From Larkinella insperata (lineage in GTDB: Bacteria; Bacteroidota; Bacteroidia; Cytophagales; Spirosomataceae), in the NCBI RefSeq assembly GCF_026248825.1, contig NZ_CP110973.1:1302001-1366000 (forward strand): a DNA stretch of 64,000 bases, in the 5' to 3' direction. This document shows, one piece after another, positions 35,667 to 44,473 of this stretch (positions are counted from its first letter, which is position 1; the number at the start of each line of letters is the position of its first letter). A program made the position numbers and the translations under genes. The notes under the pieces were generated by a model. It was not told where the DNA came from and ran no database searches. It worked only from the letters and a program-made list of their open reading frames with translations.

Positions 35667-38600
35667 ATGCGTCATTTAACCGACATACGATTTCAATCCC
35701 TGCTTTTAAGTACGGCAGTCGGGCTATTCGCAATGGCCGTCTGGAGTGCCTGTGATCCCCATGTCGACAAACCGGCAGAACTGGTAGCGCTGGAAGGCAG
35801 CCTGCCCGAAAAAGTTGATTACAATCTGCACATAAAGCCGATTTTGTCCGACCGCTGTTTTGCCTGCCACGGCCCCGACAAAGCCAAACAACAGGCGGGT
35901 CTGCGGCTCGACACCCCCGAAGGCGCGTACGAAGCCCTGGCCGAAAGTGGCAAAACGGCCATTGTGCCCGGCAGTCTGGCCAAAAGCGAAGCTTACCACC
36001 GCATTGTTTCCAGCGACCCGGAATACCGGATGCCGACGCCCGAATCAAATCTGGTGTTGACCAACGAGGAGAAGGCCCTGCTCGTGCGCTGGATTGAACA
36101 GGGGGCCGAATACAAACCGCACTGGTCGCTGATTGCGCCGACCCTAACGGAGGTTCCCAAGGTAAAAAATGCAGCCTGGCCCAAAAATGAAATCGACGGG
36201 TTCGTTCTCAGGAAACTCGAAGAGAAGGGCCTCACACCGAATCCTGAAGCCGACAAGGCAACCCTGCTGCGCCGGGTGACGCTCGACCTGACGGGTCTGC
36301 CCCCGACGGTGGCCGAAGTCGACGCTTTTCTGGCCGACCAATCGCCCAACGCTTACGAAAAGGTGGTAAACCGCCTGCTCAACAGTCCGCATTACGGCGA
36401 ACGCCAGGCCGCTGAGTGGCTGGATGCCGCCCGGTATGCCGACACCCACGGTTATCAGGACGACGGCCTGCGAACCATGTGGCCCTACCGCAACTGGGTT
36501 ATTACGGCCTACAACAAAAACCTGCGGTTCGATAAGTTCATCACCTGGCAACTGGCGGGCGATATGCTGCCGAATCCGACGCAAAACATGCTACTGGCGA
36601 CGGCCTTTAACCGCAACCACCAGCAAAGCCAGGAGGGCGGTATTGTGGACGAAGAATACCGGGTGGAGTATGTCGCCGACCGGGTCAATACATTCGGGAG
36701 AGCGATGCTGGGCATGACCGTCGAGTGCGCCCGTTGCCACGACCACAAATATGACCCCATCAGTCAGAAGGATTATTACAGCCTGTTTGCCTTTTTTAAC
36801 AACAACAACGAGCGCGGCCAAATTCCGTACAACGGCGAACCCGCCCCAACCATTACGCTTACCTCCGCGGCTACCGAAGCCCAACTGAAGTATATCCACG
36901 AAAACATCAAGCCCTTACAAGAGCGCCTGAACATCAACCGCCCGGAATACCAGCAGGCATTTGGCCGGTGGCTGACTGAGGCCGAACGAAGCCCCAGATC
37001 GTCGATCAACGAGGGACTGACGGCGCACTATACCTTCGACGAAGCCGACCGGCTGGATTTCAAAGCTTACGAACATTCGGAGGAAAAGAAAATTAAAGAC
37101 GCCGAGCGAAAAAAAGAGTATGAGTTAAAGAAAAAGGAAGAAGAACGGCGGAAAAAACTGGGCTTGCCGGAGCTGAAGCAGCCGGTGGTTCCGAAAACCC
37201 GTGAAGAACTGGAAAAAGACCCCCGCAATGCGTTCCGCAACCAGATCAACGATACGCTTCCGGCGCGGCTGGCGGGCGATCCCGAAAGTTTACCGTACCA
37301 AGTGAAAGGGCGGGTTGGCATGGCGCGCTACCTGAAAGGCGACAGCAACATTGAACTGCCCCGCAAAGTCGGCTTTTTTGAGCAGAACCAGCCTTTTACG
37401 GTCAGCGCCTGGTTCAATGTAGCCAAACCGGGGCTTGAAGGAATGCTGATGGGCAAGTCGAACGGGCCGTTTGACGGCAACCGGGGCTACCAAGTTGAAC
37501 TGCTGAAAGACGGACGGTTTAAACTGACGATCAACCACGTCTGGCCCGACAACAGCCTGGATGTCGAAACCGTTGGTAAAATTCGCTATAAACACTGGTT
37601 TCATCTCGCCATGACCTACGACGGGTCGGGCCGGGCGGGCGGCATTAAGCTGTATCTGGATGGCCAACCAGCTTCCCTGCAACTTGTGACCGACAACCTG
37701 CGACACAGTATCGATCATGGACAAAACGGCCAGAACTGGACAGGCTCGCCGTTTTTGATCGGGCGGATTCACGACCACTACATCAAAGATTACGCCGTTG
37801 ACGAGCTACGGATTTATAACCGCAGCCTGACCCCGCTGGAAATCCCCGCGCTGGCGGGTCAGCCGGATGCGCTGACGACGGCTTTGCGTACCCCGGCCGC
37901 GAAACGCACGGCAACCCAGCGCGCCGGATTGTATACGTATTACGTCACCAACCACGATTCAACCTACCGGAAAGCCTTTGCAGAAGCGCAGGCATTGCGG
38001 GCGAAGGAGTTAGGGCTTTACAACAACTCCCACCAGGTAATGGTGATGAAAGAGCGGAAATACCCCCGCAAAACCTTCCTGCTGAAACGGGGAGCCTACG
38101 ATGCACCGGGCGAAGAAGTAAAAGCCGAAACGCCTGCCCAACTGATGCCGTTCCCGGCGGAATACCCGAAAAACCGGCTGGGGCTGGCTAAATGGCTGCT
38201 GCACCCGGATAATTCGCTCTTCAGCCGCGTCATGGTCAACCGGTTCTGGCAGCAGTATTTCGGGCAGGGTCTGGTGAAAAGCAGCGACGACTTCGGCAAC
38301 CAGGGCAACCTTCCCTCCCATCCCGAACTGCTGGACTACCTCGCCGTTCGGTTCCGGGACGGCGCGGGCGCATCGGGCGTCTGGAACGCGAAAGCCCTGC
38401 ACAAGCTGATTGTCATGTCGGCAACGTACCGGCAATCTTCGGTGGCGGATGCCAAAAAGCTGGAAGCCGATCTGGACAACTCGCTGCTCTCGCGCGGCCC
38501 GAGCTTCCGGATGTCGGCCGAACAGATCCGGGACATTGCCCTGGCGTCCAGCGGGTTGTTGACCAAGAAAATTGGCGGCCCCAGCGTTCATCCGTACCAG

Positions 38601-39128
38601 CCCGCCGGCATCTGGGAAGCCCTGGCGACCCGGAATGCCATCAATTACGTGCAAAACCACGGCGATAGCTTGTACCGCCGGAGTCTGTATACGGTCTGGA
38701 AGCGGTCTTCGCCCCCGCCGATGATGCTCAACTTCGACGCATCCGAACGGCATACATGCATTGTCAAACGGCAAAAAACCTCGACGCCCCTGCAGGCCCT
38801 GGTCACCCTGAACGATCCGCAGTTTGTGGAAGCCGCCCGGGTGTTGGGCCAAAAAGCGTGCGGCATGGGGCTTCAGGAAGAGCCGTTGATTGATTATTTA
38901 TTTAAAGCCGTCACCAGCCGCCCGGCCCGCCCGACGGAAACGGCGCTGATGAAGCAATTGTACGTGGAAGAACTGGCCGATTTTCGAAAAAATCCGAAAC
39001 GAACCGCAGCCTTGTTGAGTGTAGGGGAATTCCCGGTCGATGCCAGAATTCCGAAACCGGAGCTGGCCGCCTGGACAATCGTGACCAGCACCATCATGAA
39101 CGTCGACGAAGCCATTATCAAACGATAA
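35667..39128 (+). CDS. Cytochrome c - DUF1549 - LamG - DUF1553 protein (module B)
   Basis: A paralogue of the protein at 28877, 1153 residues. N-terminal anchor ending in Cys29, heme motif CFACH at 64-68, DUF1549 with a second CxxCH (VECARCHDHKYDPIS), LamG-like region (NQPFTVSAWFNVA, FHLAMTYDGSGRAGG) and DUF1553 (DDFGNQGNLPSHPELLDYL, QKTSTPLQALVTLNDPQFVE). Residues about 468-500 form a highly charged insert rich in Lys/Glu/Arg (KKKEEERRKK) at the start of the LamG region that the module A paralogue does not have. Probable extracytoplasmic redox enzyme; substrate unknown. The DUF1501 partner is 110 bp downstream. Confidence 0.9.
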   Translation: MRHLTDIRFQSLLLSTAVGLFAMAVWSACDPHVDKPAELVALEGSLPEKVDYNLHIKPILSDRCFACHGPDKAKQQAGLRLDTPEGAYEALAESGKTAIVPGSLAKSEAYHRIVSSDPEYRMPTPESNLVLTNEEKALLVRWIEQGAEYKPHWSLIAPTLTEVPKVKNAAWPKNEIDGFVLRKLEEKGLTPNPEADKATLLRRVTLDLTGLPPTVAEVDAFLADQSPNAYEKVVNRLLNSPHYGERQAAEWLDAARYADTHGYQDDGLRTMWPYRNWVITAYNKNLRFDKFITWQLAGDMLPNPTQNMLLATAFNRNHQQSQEGGIVDEEYRVEYVADRVNTFGRAMLGMTVECARCHDHKYDPISQKDYYSLFAFFNNNNERGQIPYNGEPAPTITLTSAATEAQLKYIHENIKPLQERLNINRPEYQQAFGRWLTEAERSPRSSINEGLTAHYTFDEADRLDFKAYEHSEEKKIKDAERKKEYELKKKEEERRKKLGLPELKQPVVPKTREELEKDPRNAFRNQINDTLPARLAGDPESLPYQVKGRVGMARYLKGDSNIELPRKVGFFEQNQPFTVSAWFNVAKPGLEGMLMGKSNGPFDGNRGYQVELLKDGRFKLTINHVWPDNSLDVETVGKIRYKHWFHLAMTYDGSGRAGGIKLYLDGQPASLQLVTDNLRHSIDHGQNGQNWTGSPFLIGRIHDHYIKDYAVDELRIYNRSLTPLEIPALAGQPDALTTALRTPAAKRTATQRAGLYTYYVTNHDSTYRKAFAEAQALRAKELGLYNNSHQVMVMKERKYPRKTFLLKRGAYDAPGEEVKAETPAQLMPFPAEYPKNRLGLAKWLLHPDNSLFSRVMVNRFWQQYFGQGLVKSSDDFGNQGNLPSHPELLDYLAVRFRDGAGASGVWNAKALHKLIVMSATYRQSSVADAKKLEADLDNSLLSRGPSFRMSAEQIRDIALASSGLLTKKIGGPSVHPYQPAGIWEALATRNAINYVQNHGDSLYRRSLYTVWKRSSPPPMMLNFDASERHTCIVKRQKTSTPLQALVTLNDPQFVEAARVLGQKACGMGLQEEPLIDYLFKAVTSRPARPTETALMKQLYVEELADFRKNPKRTAALLSVGEFPVDARIPKPELAAWTIVTSTIMNVDEAIIKR

Positions 39129-39238
39129 CCCTCCGCTCAGCTCTAAATCTTCTCTGTTTAACTCCGCGAAACGATTCAAAACCATTTCGCAGCGTTTAGC
39201 GGAGAGTAATAAAGTTAAGCGAAGAAAAATTGAAGGTC

Positions 39239-40687
39239 ATGTACAACCTGGAAGACGAAATACACGATCAGTTGAGCCGCCGGAACTTTCTGGGAAAAAC
39301 CAGCGCCGGTCTGGGGGCCATGGCCCTCGCGTCGCTGCTCAATCCCGGTAAGGCGCTGGCGGGCAGTGAGGAAACCCGGGCGCCGGGCAAACCGCACTTT
39401 TCGCCCAAGGTAAAGCGGGTGATCTACCTTTTTCAAAGCGGAGCGCCCTCGCAGTTGGACCTGTTCGATTACAAGCCCAAGCTGGAAACCATGTGGGGGC
39501 AGGATTTGCCCGAATCCGTACGCAAGGGGCAGCGCCTGACGGGTATGACGGCCGGACAAAGCCGGTTTCCGCTGGCGGCTTCCAAATTCAAGTTTGCCAA
39601 ACACGGCCAGAGTCAGATGTGGGTCAGTGAACTGCTGCCGTACACCTCCCGCATCACGGACGATCTGTGTTTCATCCGGTCGATGCACACCGAAGCCATC
39701 AACCACGACCCGGCGGTGACCTTCTTTCAGACGGGTTCGCAGCAGGCCGGGCGGCCGTCGTTTGGGTCCTGGGCCAGCTACGGGCTGGGTTCCGACAACC
39801 AGAACTTACCGGCGTTTGTTGTGCTGCTCTCGAAAGGCCGCGACGGCGACCAACCGCTATACGCCAAGCTCTGGAGCAACGGTTTTCTGCCCTCGGTGCA
39901 CCAGGGCGTGGTGTTCCGCTCCGGTCCCGACCCGGTTTACTACCTCAACAACCCGCCGGGCATCGATAAAACCAGCCGTCGGCGGATGCTCGATTACCTC
40001 GGCAAACTGCACCAGGAACAATTCAAACACGTACTCGACCCGGAAATTAACAACCGAATGGCGCAGTACGAAATGGCGTACCGGATGCAGACGTCGGTGC
40101 CCGAAACGCTCGACATTTCGAAAGAACCAAATTACATTTTCGACCTGTATGGTCCGGATTCGCGCAAACCGGGCACGTTTGCGGCCAACTGCATCCTGGC
40201 CCGTAAGCTCATCGAAAAAGATGTCAAGTTTGTGCAGTTGTACCATCAGGGCTGGGATCAGCACGGTAATTTGCCCAACGATATCAAGATCCAAACCAAG
40301 AGCGTCGACCAGCCGTCGGCAGCCCTGATCATGGATTTGAAACAGCGCGGACTGCTCGACGATACGCTGGTGATCTGGGGCGGGGAGTTTGGCCGGACGA
40401 ATTATTCGCAGGGAAAACTCTCGAAAGAAAACTACGGCCGCGACCACCACCCGCGCTGTTTTACGGTCTGGATGGCGGGCGCGGGCGTCAGGAAAAGCAT
40501 GGTGTACGGCGAAACCGACGAGTTTGGTTATAACGTTGTCAAAGACCCGGTTCACGTTCACGACTTTCAGGCCACCATTTTGCACCTGATGGGCATCGAT
40601 CACGAAAAACTGGTTTTCAAACACCAGGGCCGCCGGTACCGGCTAACCGATGTGCACGGAAAAGTGGTAAAACCGCTGTTGATGTAA
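39239..40687 (+). CDS. DUF1501 protein, Tat-exported (module B)
   Basis: About 482 residues from the ATG at 39239 (MYNLEDEIHDQLSRRNFLGK). Twin-arginine signal SRRNFLGKTSAGLGAMALASL. The same DUF1501 motifs as module A are present: KRVIYLFQSGAPSQLDLFDYKP, INHDPAVTFFQTGSQ, YHQGWDQHGNLP, VIWGGEFGRTNYS and GRDHHPRCFTVW. Alkaline-phosphatase-superfamily fold, substrate unknown. It follows the large cytochrome protein and ends in a terminator, so module B is a self-contained operon. Confidence 0.9.
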   Translation: MYNLEDEIHDQLSRRNFLGKTSAGLGAMALASLLNPGKALAGSEETRAPGKPHFSPKVKRVIYLFQSGAPSQLDLFDYKPKLETMWGQDLPESVRKGQRLTGMTAGQSRFPLAASKFKFAKHGQSQMWVSELLPYTSRITDDLCFIRSMHTEAINHDPAVTFFQTGSQQAGRPSFGSWASYGLGSDNQNLPAFVVLLSKGRDGDQPLYAKLWSNGFLPSVHQGVVFRSGPDPVYYLNNPPGIDKTSRRRMLDYLGKLHQEQFKHVLDPEINNRMAQYEMAYRMQTSVPETLDISKEPNYIFDLYGPDSRKPGTFAANCILARKLIEKDVKFVQLYHQGWDQHGNLPNDIKIQTKSVDQPSAALIMDLKQRGLLDDTLVIWGGEFGRTNYSQGKLSKENYGRDHHPRCFTVWMAGAGVRKSMVYGETDEFGYNVVKDPVHVHDFQATILHLMGIDHEKLVFKHQGRRYRLTDVHGKVVKPLLM

Positions 40688-40711
40688 GCTTTTTCAAGAC
40701 TTCACTACTCC

Positions 40712-40747
40712 AAAAGCCCGCGGCTAAAAACCGGGGGCTTTATTTTG
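40712..40747 (+). terminator. Terminator after module B
   Basis: An inverted repeat with one mismatch (40712-40723 against 40731-40742, 7-nt loop) is followed by TATTTT, 24 bp beyond the DUF1501 stop. Confidence 0.75.
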
Positions 40748-40749
40748 GC

Positions 40750-40781
40750 TTGAACAATCCTGGTTCTCCTTCCTATATTTG
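40750..40781 (+). promoter_or_regulatory. Promoter of the SnoaL-GNAT gene pair
   Basis: TTG at 40750-40752 and TATATTTG at 40774-40781, separated by 21 bp: a good fit to the Bacteroidota -33/-7 promoter. The ATG follows at 40805. It begins immediately after the module B terminator. Confidence 0.65.
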
Positions 40782-40804
40782 CGCCAAACTAACCTCCTAC
40801 ATTG

Positions 40805-41206
40805 ATGGCTGCTTTAGACGTTGTGAAGAAATACTACGATTGCTTCAATCAGAAAGACTGGAACGGTATGCTGGCGCTCGTTTCACCCGACATCCGCCAC
40901 GAACCCAACCAGGGCGAAGCACGCATTGGTCTCGAAAAATTTACGGCTTTTGTCCACCACATGGACGAATCGTACGACGAAACGCTGACGGACATGGTTT
41001 TCTTTACCGAACCGGCGGGTCAGCGCGTTGCTGTTGAATTCGTCGTCAACGGTGTTTATAAAAAGGCGGAAGAGGGCCTACCCGCGGCCACGAATCAAAC
41101 CTACATAGTGCCAGCGGCTGCCTTTCTGGAAGTGGCCAACGATCAAATTACCCGCGTAACGACGTACTACAACCTGCCGCACTGGATCAAAGCCGTTTCG
41201 GAATAA
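40805..41206 (+). CDS. SnoaL/NTF2-like protein
   Basis: A protein of 133 residues from the ATG at 40805, preceded directly by an in-frame TTG. The NTF2-like pattern is clear: VVKKYYDCFNQKDWNGMLALVSPDIRHE, then GLEKFTAFVHHMDESY and AFLEVANDQITRVTTYYNLPHW. These small cone-shaped proteins act as isomerases, cyclases or binding proteins. The conserved Asp and His typical of ketosteroid isomerase-related members appear in the first and last motifs. Substrate unknown. The GNAT gene starts 10 bp after its stop, so they are co-transcribed. Confidence 0.82.
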   Translation: MAALDVVKKYYDCFNQKDWNGMLALVSPDIRHEPNQGEARIGLEKFTAFVHHMDESYDETLTDMVFFTEPAGQRVAVEFVVNGVYKKAEEGLPAATNQTYIVPAAAFLEVANDQITRVTTYYNLPHWIKAVSE

Positions 41207-41216
41207 ACCGCAGCCA

Positions 41217-41810
41217 ATGCAGTCACTTTCTTTCCAGACGAAACAAGGACGGGAGATCGAATCGGTTTTCGACGGGCTGGCGGCCCTGCGCATCGCCGTC
41301 TTTCGCGACTACCCGTATCTTTACGAGGGCACGATTGACTACGAGAAAGCGTATCTGAAAACCTACTCCCGGTCGGAGCGGTCGTTTCTGTTTGCCATAT
41401 ACGACGGTCCGGCGATGGTGGGGGCCACGACCTGCATTCCGTTGAGCGATGAAACCGCCGACGTTCGGCAACCGTTCGAAGCCGCGGGTTTTGACGGCAG
41501 TACCATCTTTTACTTCGGCGAGAGCATCCTGCTGCCGGAATACCGGGGCCTGGGTTTAGGGCACCGGTTTTTCGATGAGCGGGAAGCACACGCCCGCAGT
41601 TTTGGGCGCTACCAAACGGCCTGCTTCTGCGCGGTCGAACGTCCGGAAGACCACCCGGCCAAACCCGCCGATTACCGCCCCAACGACGCATTCTGGCTCA
41701 AGAGAGGGTATTCCAAAGTTCTCTCTTTACGCACATACATGGAATGGCCGGATCGGGGCGCTGAAGTTTCGACGCGCAAACCAATGGTATACTGGATGCG
41801 GGATTTGTGA
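41217..41810 (+). CDS. GNAT-family acetyltransferase
   Basis: A protein of 197 residues. It has the GNAT beta-alpha layout with IFYFGESILLPEYRGLGLGHRFFDEREAHA, in which RGLGLGHRFF is the acetyl-CoA pyrophosphate loop (Q/RxxGxG/A). It would transfer an acetyl group to an amine of a small molecule or protein; the acceptor is not readable. It is the second gene of the SnoaL operon; the mechanosensitive channel follows after 90 bp. Confidence 0.85.
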   Translation: MQSLSFQTKQGREIESVFDGLAALRIAVFRDYPYLYEGTIDYEKAYLKTYSRSERSFLFAIYDGPAMVGATTCIPLSDETADVRQPFEAAGFDGSTIFYFGESILLPEYRGLGLGHRFFDEREAHARSFGRYQTACFCAVERPEDHPAKPADYRPNDAFWLKRGYSKVLSLRTYMEWPDRGAEVSTRKPMVYWMRDL

Positions 41811-41900
41811 GCATTCAGGGCGCTTTTGGCTAAAAATCTTTGCCACAACGTGCCAACAATTTCCGGTTTTGCGGCTTTTATAGTAAACTCCTCTAAAACC

Positions 41901-43010
41901 ATGAACTGGACAGATTTTTGGGATAATTTCAGCCAGATTGGTCCTGAAATCGATCGCTGGCTGCGACATAATCGAAAGCTATCGGGCTGGTTGCTGCTGG
42001 CAGTAGCCATCGGTCTGGGGCTGCTGGTCAATCTGATTACGACGCAAATTGTGCGGATTGTTCTTCGTCGGCGCCATGTCGAAGTGCTCGGGCTGCTGCG
42101 GCAATACATCCGGAATGCCTTCTATTTGTTTGTTCCGGCCCTGTTTTTCCTGATCATCACCAACGTTCAGGAGCGCGCTTTTCAACGGTTTCCGTACGCG
42201 TCGAAGGCCGCTGAAGTGATCTTTGTGATTGCAACGACCTGGCTGGTGGTGCAATTGCTGAAAGTTGGGGAGCGAATTATCATCCGGCAGTACGATACAG
42301 CCAGCGACGTTAACCTGCATTTGCGCAAGTTTGTCACCCAGATCGTATTTGTCCGGCAAATTGTCACCATTGTCGTCATTACGGTGGGGTTTTCCATCCT
42401 GCTGCTATCGTTCAACGGTGGTCGGAAAATCGGTTTAAGCTTCCTGACCTCGGCCGGGATCGCGTCGGTTGTGATCGGTTTTGCCGCCCAGCGCACCATT
42501 GCCAACCTGCTGGCCGGTATTCAGATTGCCTTTACGCAGCAAATTCGCGTCGATGATGCCGTGGTGGTTGAAAACGAATGGGGCCGGATTGAGGAAATCA
42601 ACCTGACCAATGTCGTTGTGCGGGTCTGGGACCGTCGGCGGCTGATTCTGCCCATCACTTATTTCATCGAAAAACCATTTCAGAACTGGACCCGCTCACA
42701 GGCTTCGGTGCTCGGGTCAGTGCTGCTGTACCTGGATTATACGGTACCGGTTGAACGGGTCCGGGAGAAAGCCACCGCACTGGTGGACAATAACCCACTG
42801 TGGGACAAGGAGGTGTGTGCCGTGCAGGTAACCGATATTCAGCCCACCTGTGTTGTAGTGCGGATTCTGACCTCGGCCCGAAACTCCGGTGAAAGCTTTG
42901 ACCTCCGGTGTTTTATCCGGGAGAATATTCTGGCCTTTCTGCGCGATGAATATCCGGAAAGCTTACCCAAAACCCGGTTCCAGTTGAGCGAAACCAATCA
43001 GCCAGCTTAA
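41901..43010 (+). CDS. MscS-type mechanosensitive channel
   Basis: About 369 residues from the ATG at 41901 (MNWTDFWDNFSQIGPEID); upstream in-frame starts add a segment with no plausible function. Four or five helices precede the MscS core: SFLTSAGIASVVIGFAAQRTIANLLAGIQIA is the pore helix, then QIRVDDAVVVENEWGRIEEINLTNVVVRVWDRRRLILP is the beta domain. It would open under membrane tension to release solutes on hypo-osmotic shock. The stop is 1 bp from the end of the convergent AraC gene. Confidence 0.9.
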   Translation: MNWTDFWDNFSQIGPEIDRWLRHNRKLSGWLLLAVAIGLGLLVNLITTQIVRIVLRRRHVEVLGLLRQYIRNAFYLFVPALFFLIITNVQERAFQRFPYASKAAEVIFVIATTWLVVQLLKVGERIIIRQYDTASDVNLHLRKFVTQIVFVRQIVTIVVITVGFSILLLSFNGGRKIGLSFLTSAGIASVVIGFAAQRTIANLLAGIQIAFTQQIRVDDAVVVENEWGRIEEINLTNVVVRVWDRRRLILPITYFIEKPFQNWTRSQASVLGSVLLYLDYTVPVERVREKATALVDNNPLWDKEVCAVQVTDIQPTCVVVRILTSARNSGESFDLRCFIRENILAFLRDEYPESLPKTRFQLSETNQPA

Positions 43011-43011
43011 G

Positions 43012-44082
43012 CTAACAAACCTGCATAGATTCGCACCATACCGTCAGATCCATCTCCAATAAATCAAGCAATAAAAAGGCTCTCATTTTATTCGGAAGAA
43101 ACCCGAAATATTTTTTAAAAGCGGTAGTAAAATGGGTTGCGTGCTTGTAGCCTAATAATCGGCTAACTTCGGCTATTTTTGTATTTCCTTCGGCCAGCAT
43201 CGCTTTTGCTTTTTCCATCCGGAAGGTCTGAAGATACCCAAAAACGGTATTGCCAAAAACTACCTTGAAGTGCTTCTTTAGGTTGTATTCATTCGTACCA
43301 ACTTGTCTGGATAACTCCTTTAACGAAAACGTTTTATCCGGATTATTCTCAATAATTCGCTGAACCTGGTGCATTTTTTCGGCTTCTTCCTTCTTTACTC
43401 CCGGATAAACAGGATCCAGACGAAGCTGTTCGTACTGATCAAGCTGGACCGCCAATAGCTCGATAACTTTGGCCTCCATATACAGCCGTTTGCTGTAGCC
43501 ACTTAGTGAGCAATGTAGAATATCGTACAGTAGCGCGTTAATTCTGGGGGTGATGGGTAAGTTTTGGTGACTGAATTGAACCGGAACACGCTGCTCCAAA
43601 CTTTCCCGAAACTCGTTGCACAAAGCCGTTGTAGCGGGGAAATAGCTAAAGAATAATTCCGGCGTTAAATTAATGGAAAAGGTTTCGCTGGCTTTATTCG
43701 GCTTCAGCTCAATTGATACAGGACGGTTCGGTAACAACAAAATATTATGCTCCTGATCGGAAAAAATAAAGCTTGGGTCATTACTACTACCAACACTATA
43801 CAAACAATCCGCCCGAATAGAAAATAGCATGTGGATATGAGGGCTGATAACGTCAAAACGGCTTTTGATCTTTTTTCGTGAATTCACCTTTCCGTACCAG
43901 ATATGAATACCGGCTGAAATAAATTCGTAGCTACAGGCATCCACTCCTTCTTTCTGATAACAGTCACGTTCTTCTACAATTTTATCTTTCTCTTTTCCAA
44001 AAAAATCAGGGTTATAGTGAATGGATGTCGTCTCTTTTATTCCTCTTAGACCAATGTTTTTTATTCCTCCTTTTTGCGTCAT
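43012..44082 (-). CDS. AraC-family transcriptional regulator
   Basis: A protein of 356 residues. The N-terminal 220 residues form a sensor region I do not recognise. The C-terminal AraC domain (about 255-345) has both helix-turn-helix motifs: FSLKELSRQVGTNEYNLKKHFK, then KIAEVSRLLGYKHATHFTTAFKKYFGFLPNKMR. The gene is visibly more AT-rich than its neighbours, which may reflect recent acquisition. A cluster of short palindromes 60-100 bp upstream (44141-44180) is the likely promoter/operator. Target genes are unknown. Confidence 0.88.
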   Translation of the reverse strand: MTQKGGIKNIGLRGIKETTSIHYNPDFFGKEKDKIVEERDCYQKEGVDACSYEFISAGIHIWYGKVNSRKKIKSRFDVISPHIHMLFSIRADCLYSVGSSNDPSFIFSDQEHNILLLPNRPVSIELKPNKASETFSINLTPELFFSYFPATTALCNEFRESLEQRVPVQFSHQNLPITPRINALLYDILHCSLSGYSKRLYMEAKVIELLAVQLDQYEQLRLDPVYPGVKKEEAEKMHQVQRIIENNPDKTFSLKELSRQVGTNEYNLKKHFKVVFGNTVFGYLQTFRMEKAKAMLAEGNTKIAEVSRLLGYKHATHFTTAFKKYFGFLPNKMRAFLLLDLLEMDLTVWCESMQVC

Positions 44083-44412
44083 TGATTCTCAATTAACCTT
44101 CGTTTCAATCCCCGGCTATTCTCTCCCTTCCGGCCGTAAATCTAATTAGACTTCGTCTAAATTAAATTAGACTCTTCTAATCTGAGATTAAAATTGCCGC
44201 TCCATCTGTGAACTGAGTCAACAATAGGCGTCACTCCACCGCCTGCTTAAGTACCTATTGGACAGTCTGTTTCCCGAGTTGGAGCCGCTTAACGGGGTTG
44301 GGTTACGTGTGGGTTACGGATTGGCGCAACGGTGAGTATATCAAAGAAGGTTGGGCGGAACCAATATGCTTATCAGACTCATAGCAAAAAAAGATGCCTC
44401 GTTTGGGATTTG
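44083..44412. other. Non-coding region upstream of the AraC gene
   Basis: About 330 bp with no gene I can support. The left part holds a cluster of TCTAA/TTAGA palindromes (44141-44180, listed separately). A direct repeat GGGTTACG occurs twice near 44300. The right end runs into the terminator of the divergent oxidoreductase gene. Confidence 0.6.
44141..44180. promoter_or_regulatory. Palindrome cluster, candidate AraC operator
   Basis: Within 40 bp: TCTAATTAGA (perfect 10-bp palindrome, 44141-44150), TTAGAC-TTC-GTCTAA (44146-44160) and ATTAGA-CTCT-TCTAAT (44166-44181). The half-site TTAGA/TCTAA is repeated at least five times. It lies about 60-100 bp upstream of the AraC start. Confidence 0.5.
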
Positions 44413-44453
44413 ACAACCGAAAAAGGGCGCCGTTGGCGCCCTTTTTCGGTTGT
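44413..44453 (-). terminator. Strong terminator after the Gfo/Idh/MocA gene
   Basis: A perfect 19-bp inverted repeat with a 3-nt loop (44413-44431 with 44435-44453) containing A5 and T5 tracts in the arms. On the minus strand it follows the stop at 44474. The symmetry would let it work in both directions. Confidence 0.85.
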
Positions 44454-44473
44454 TGAGAATGTCTGCGATGCGC

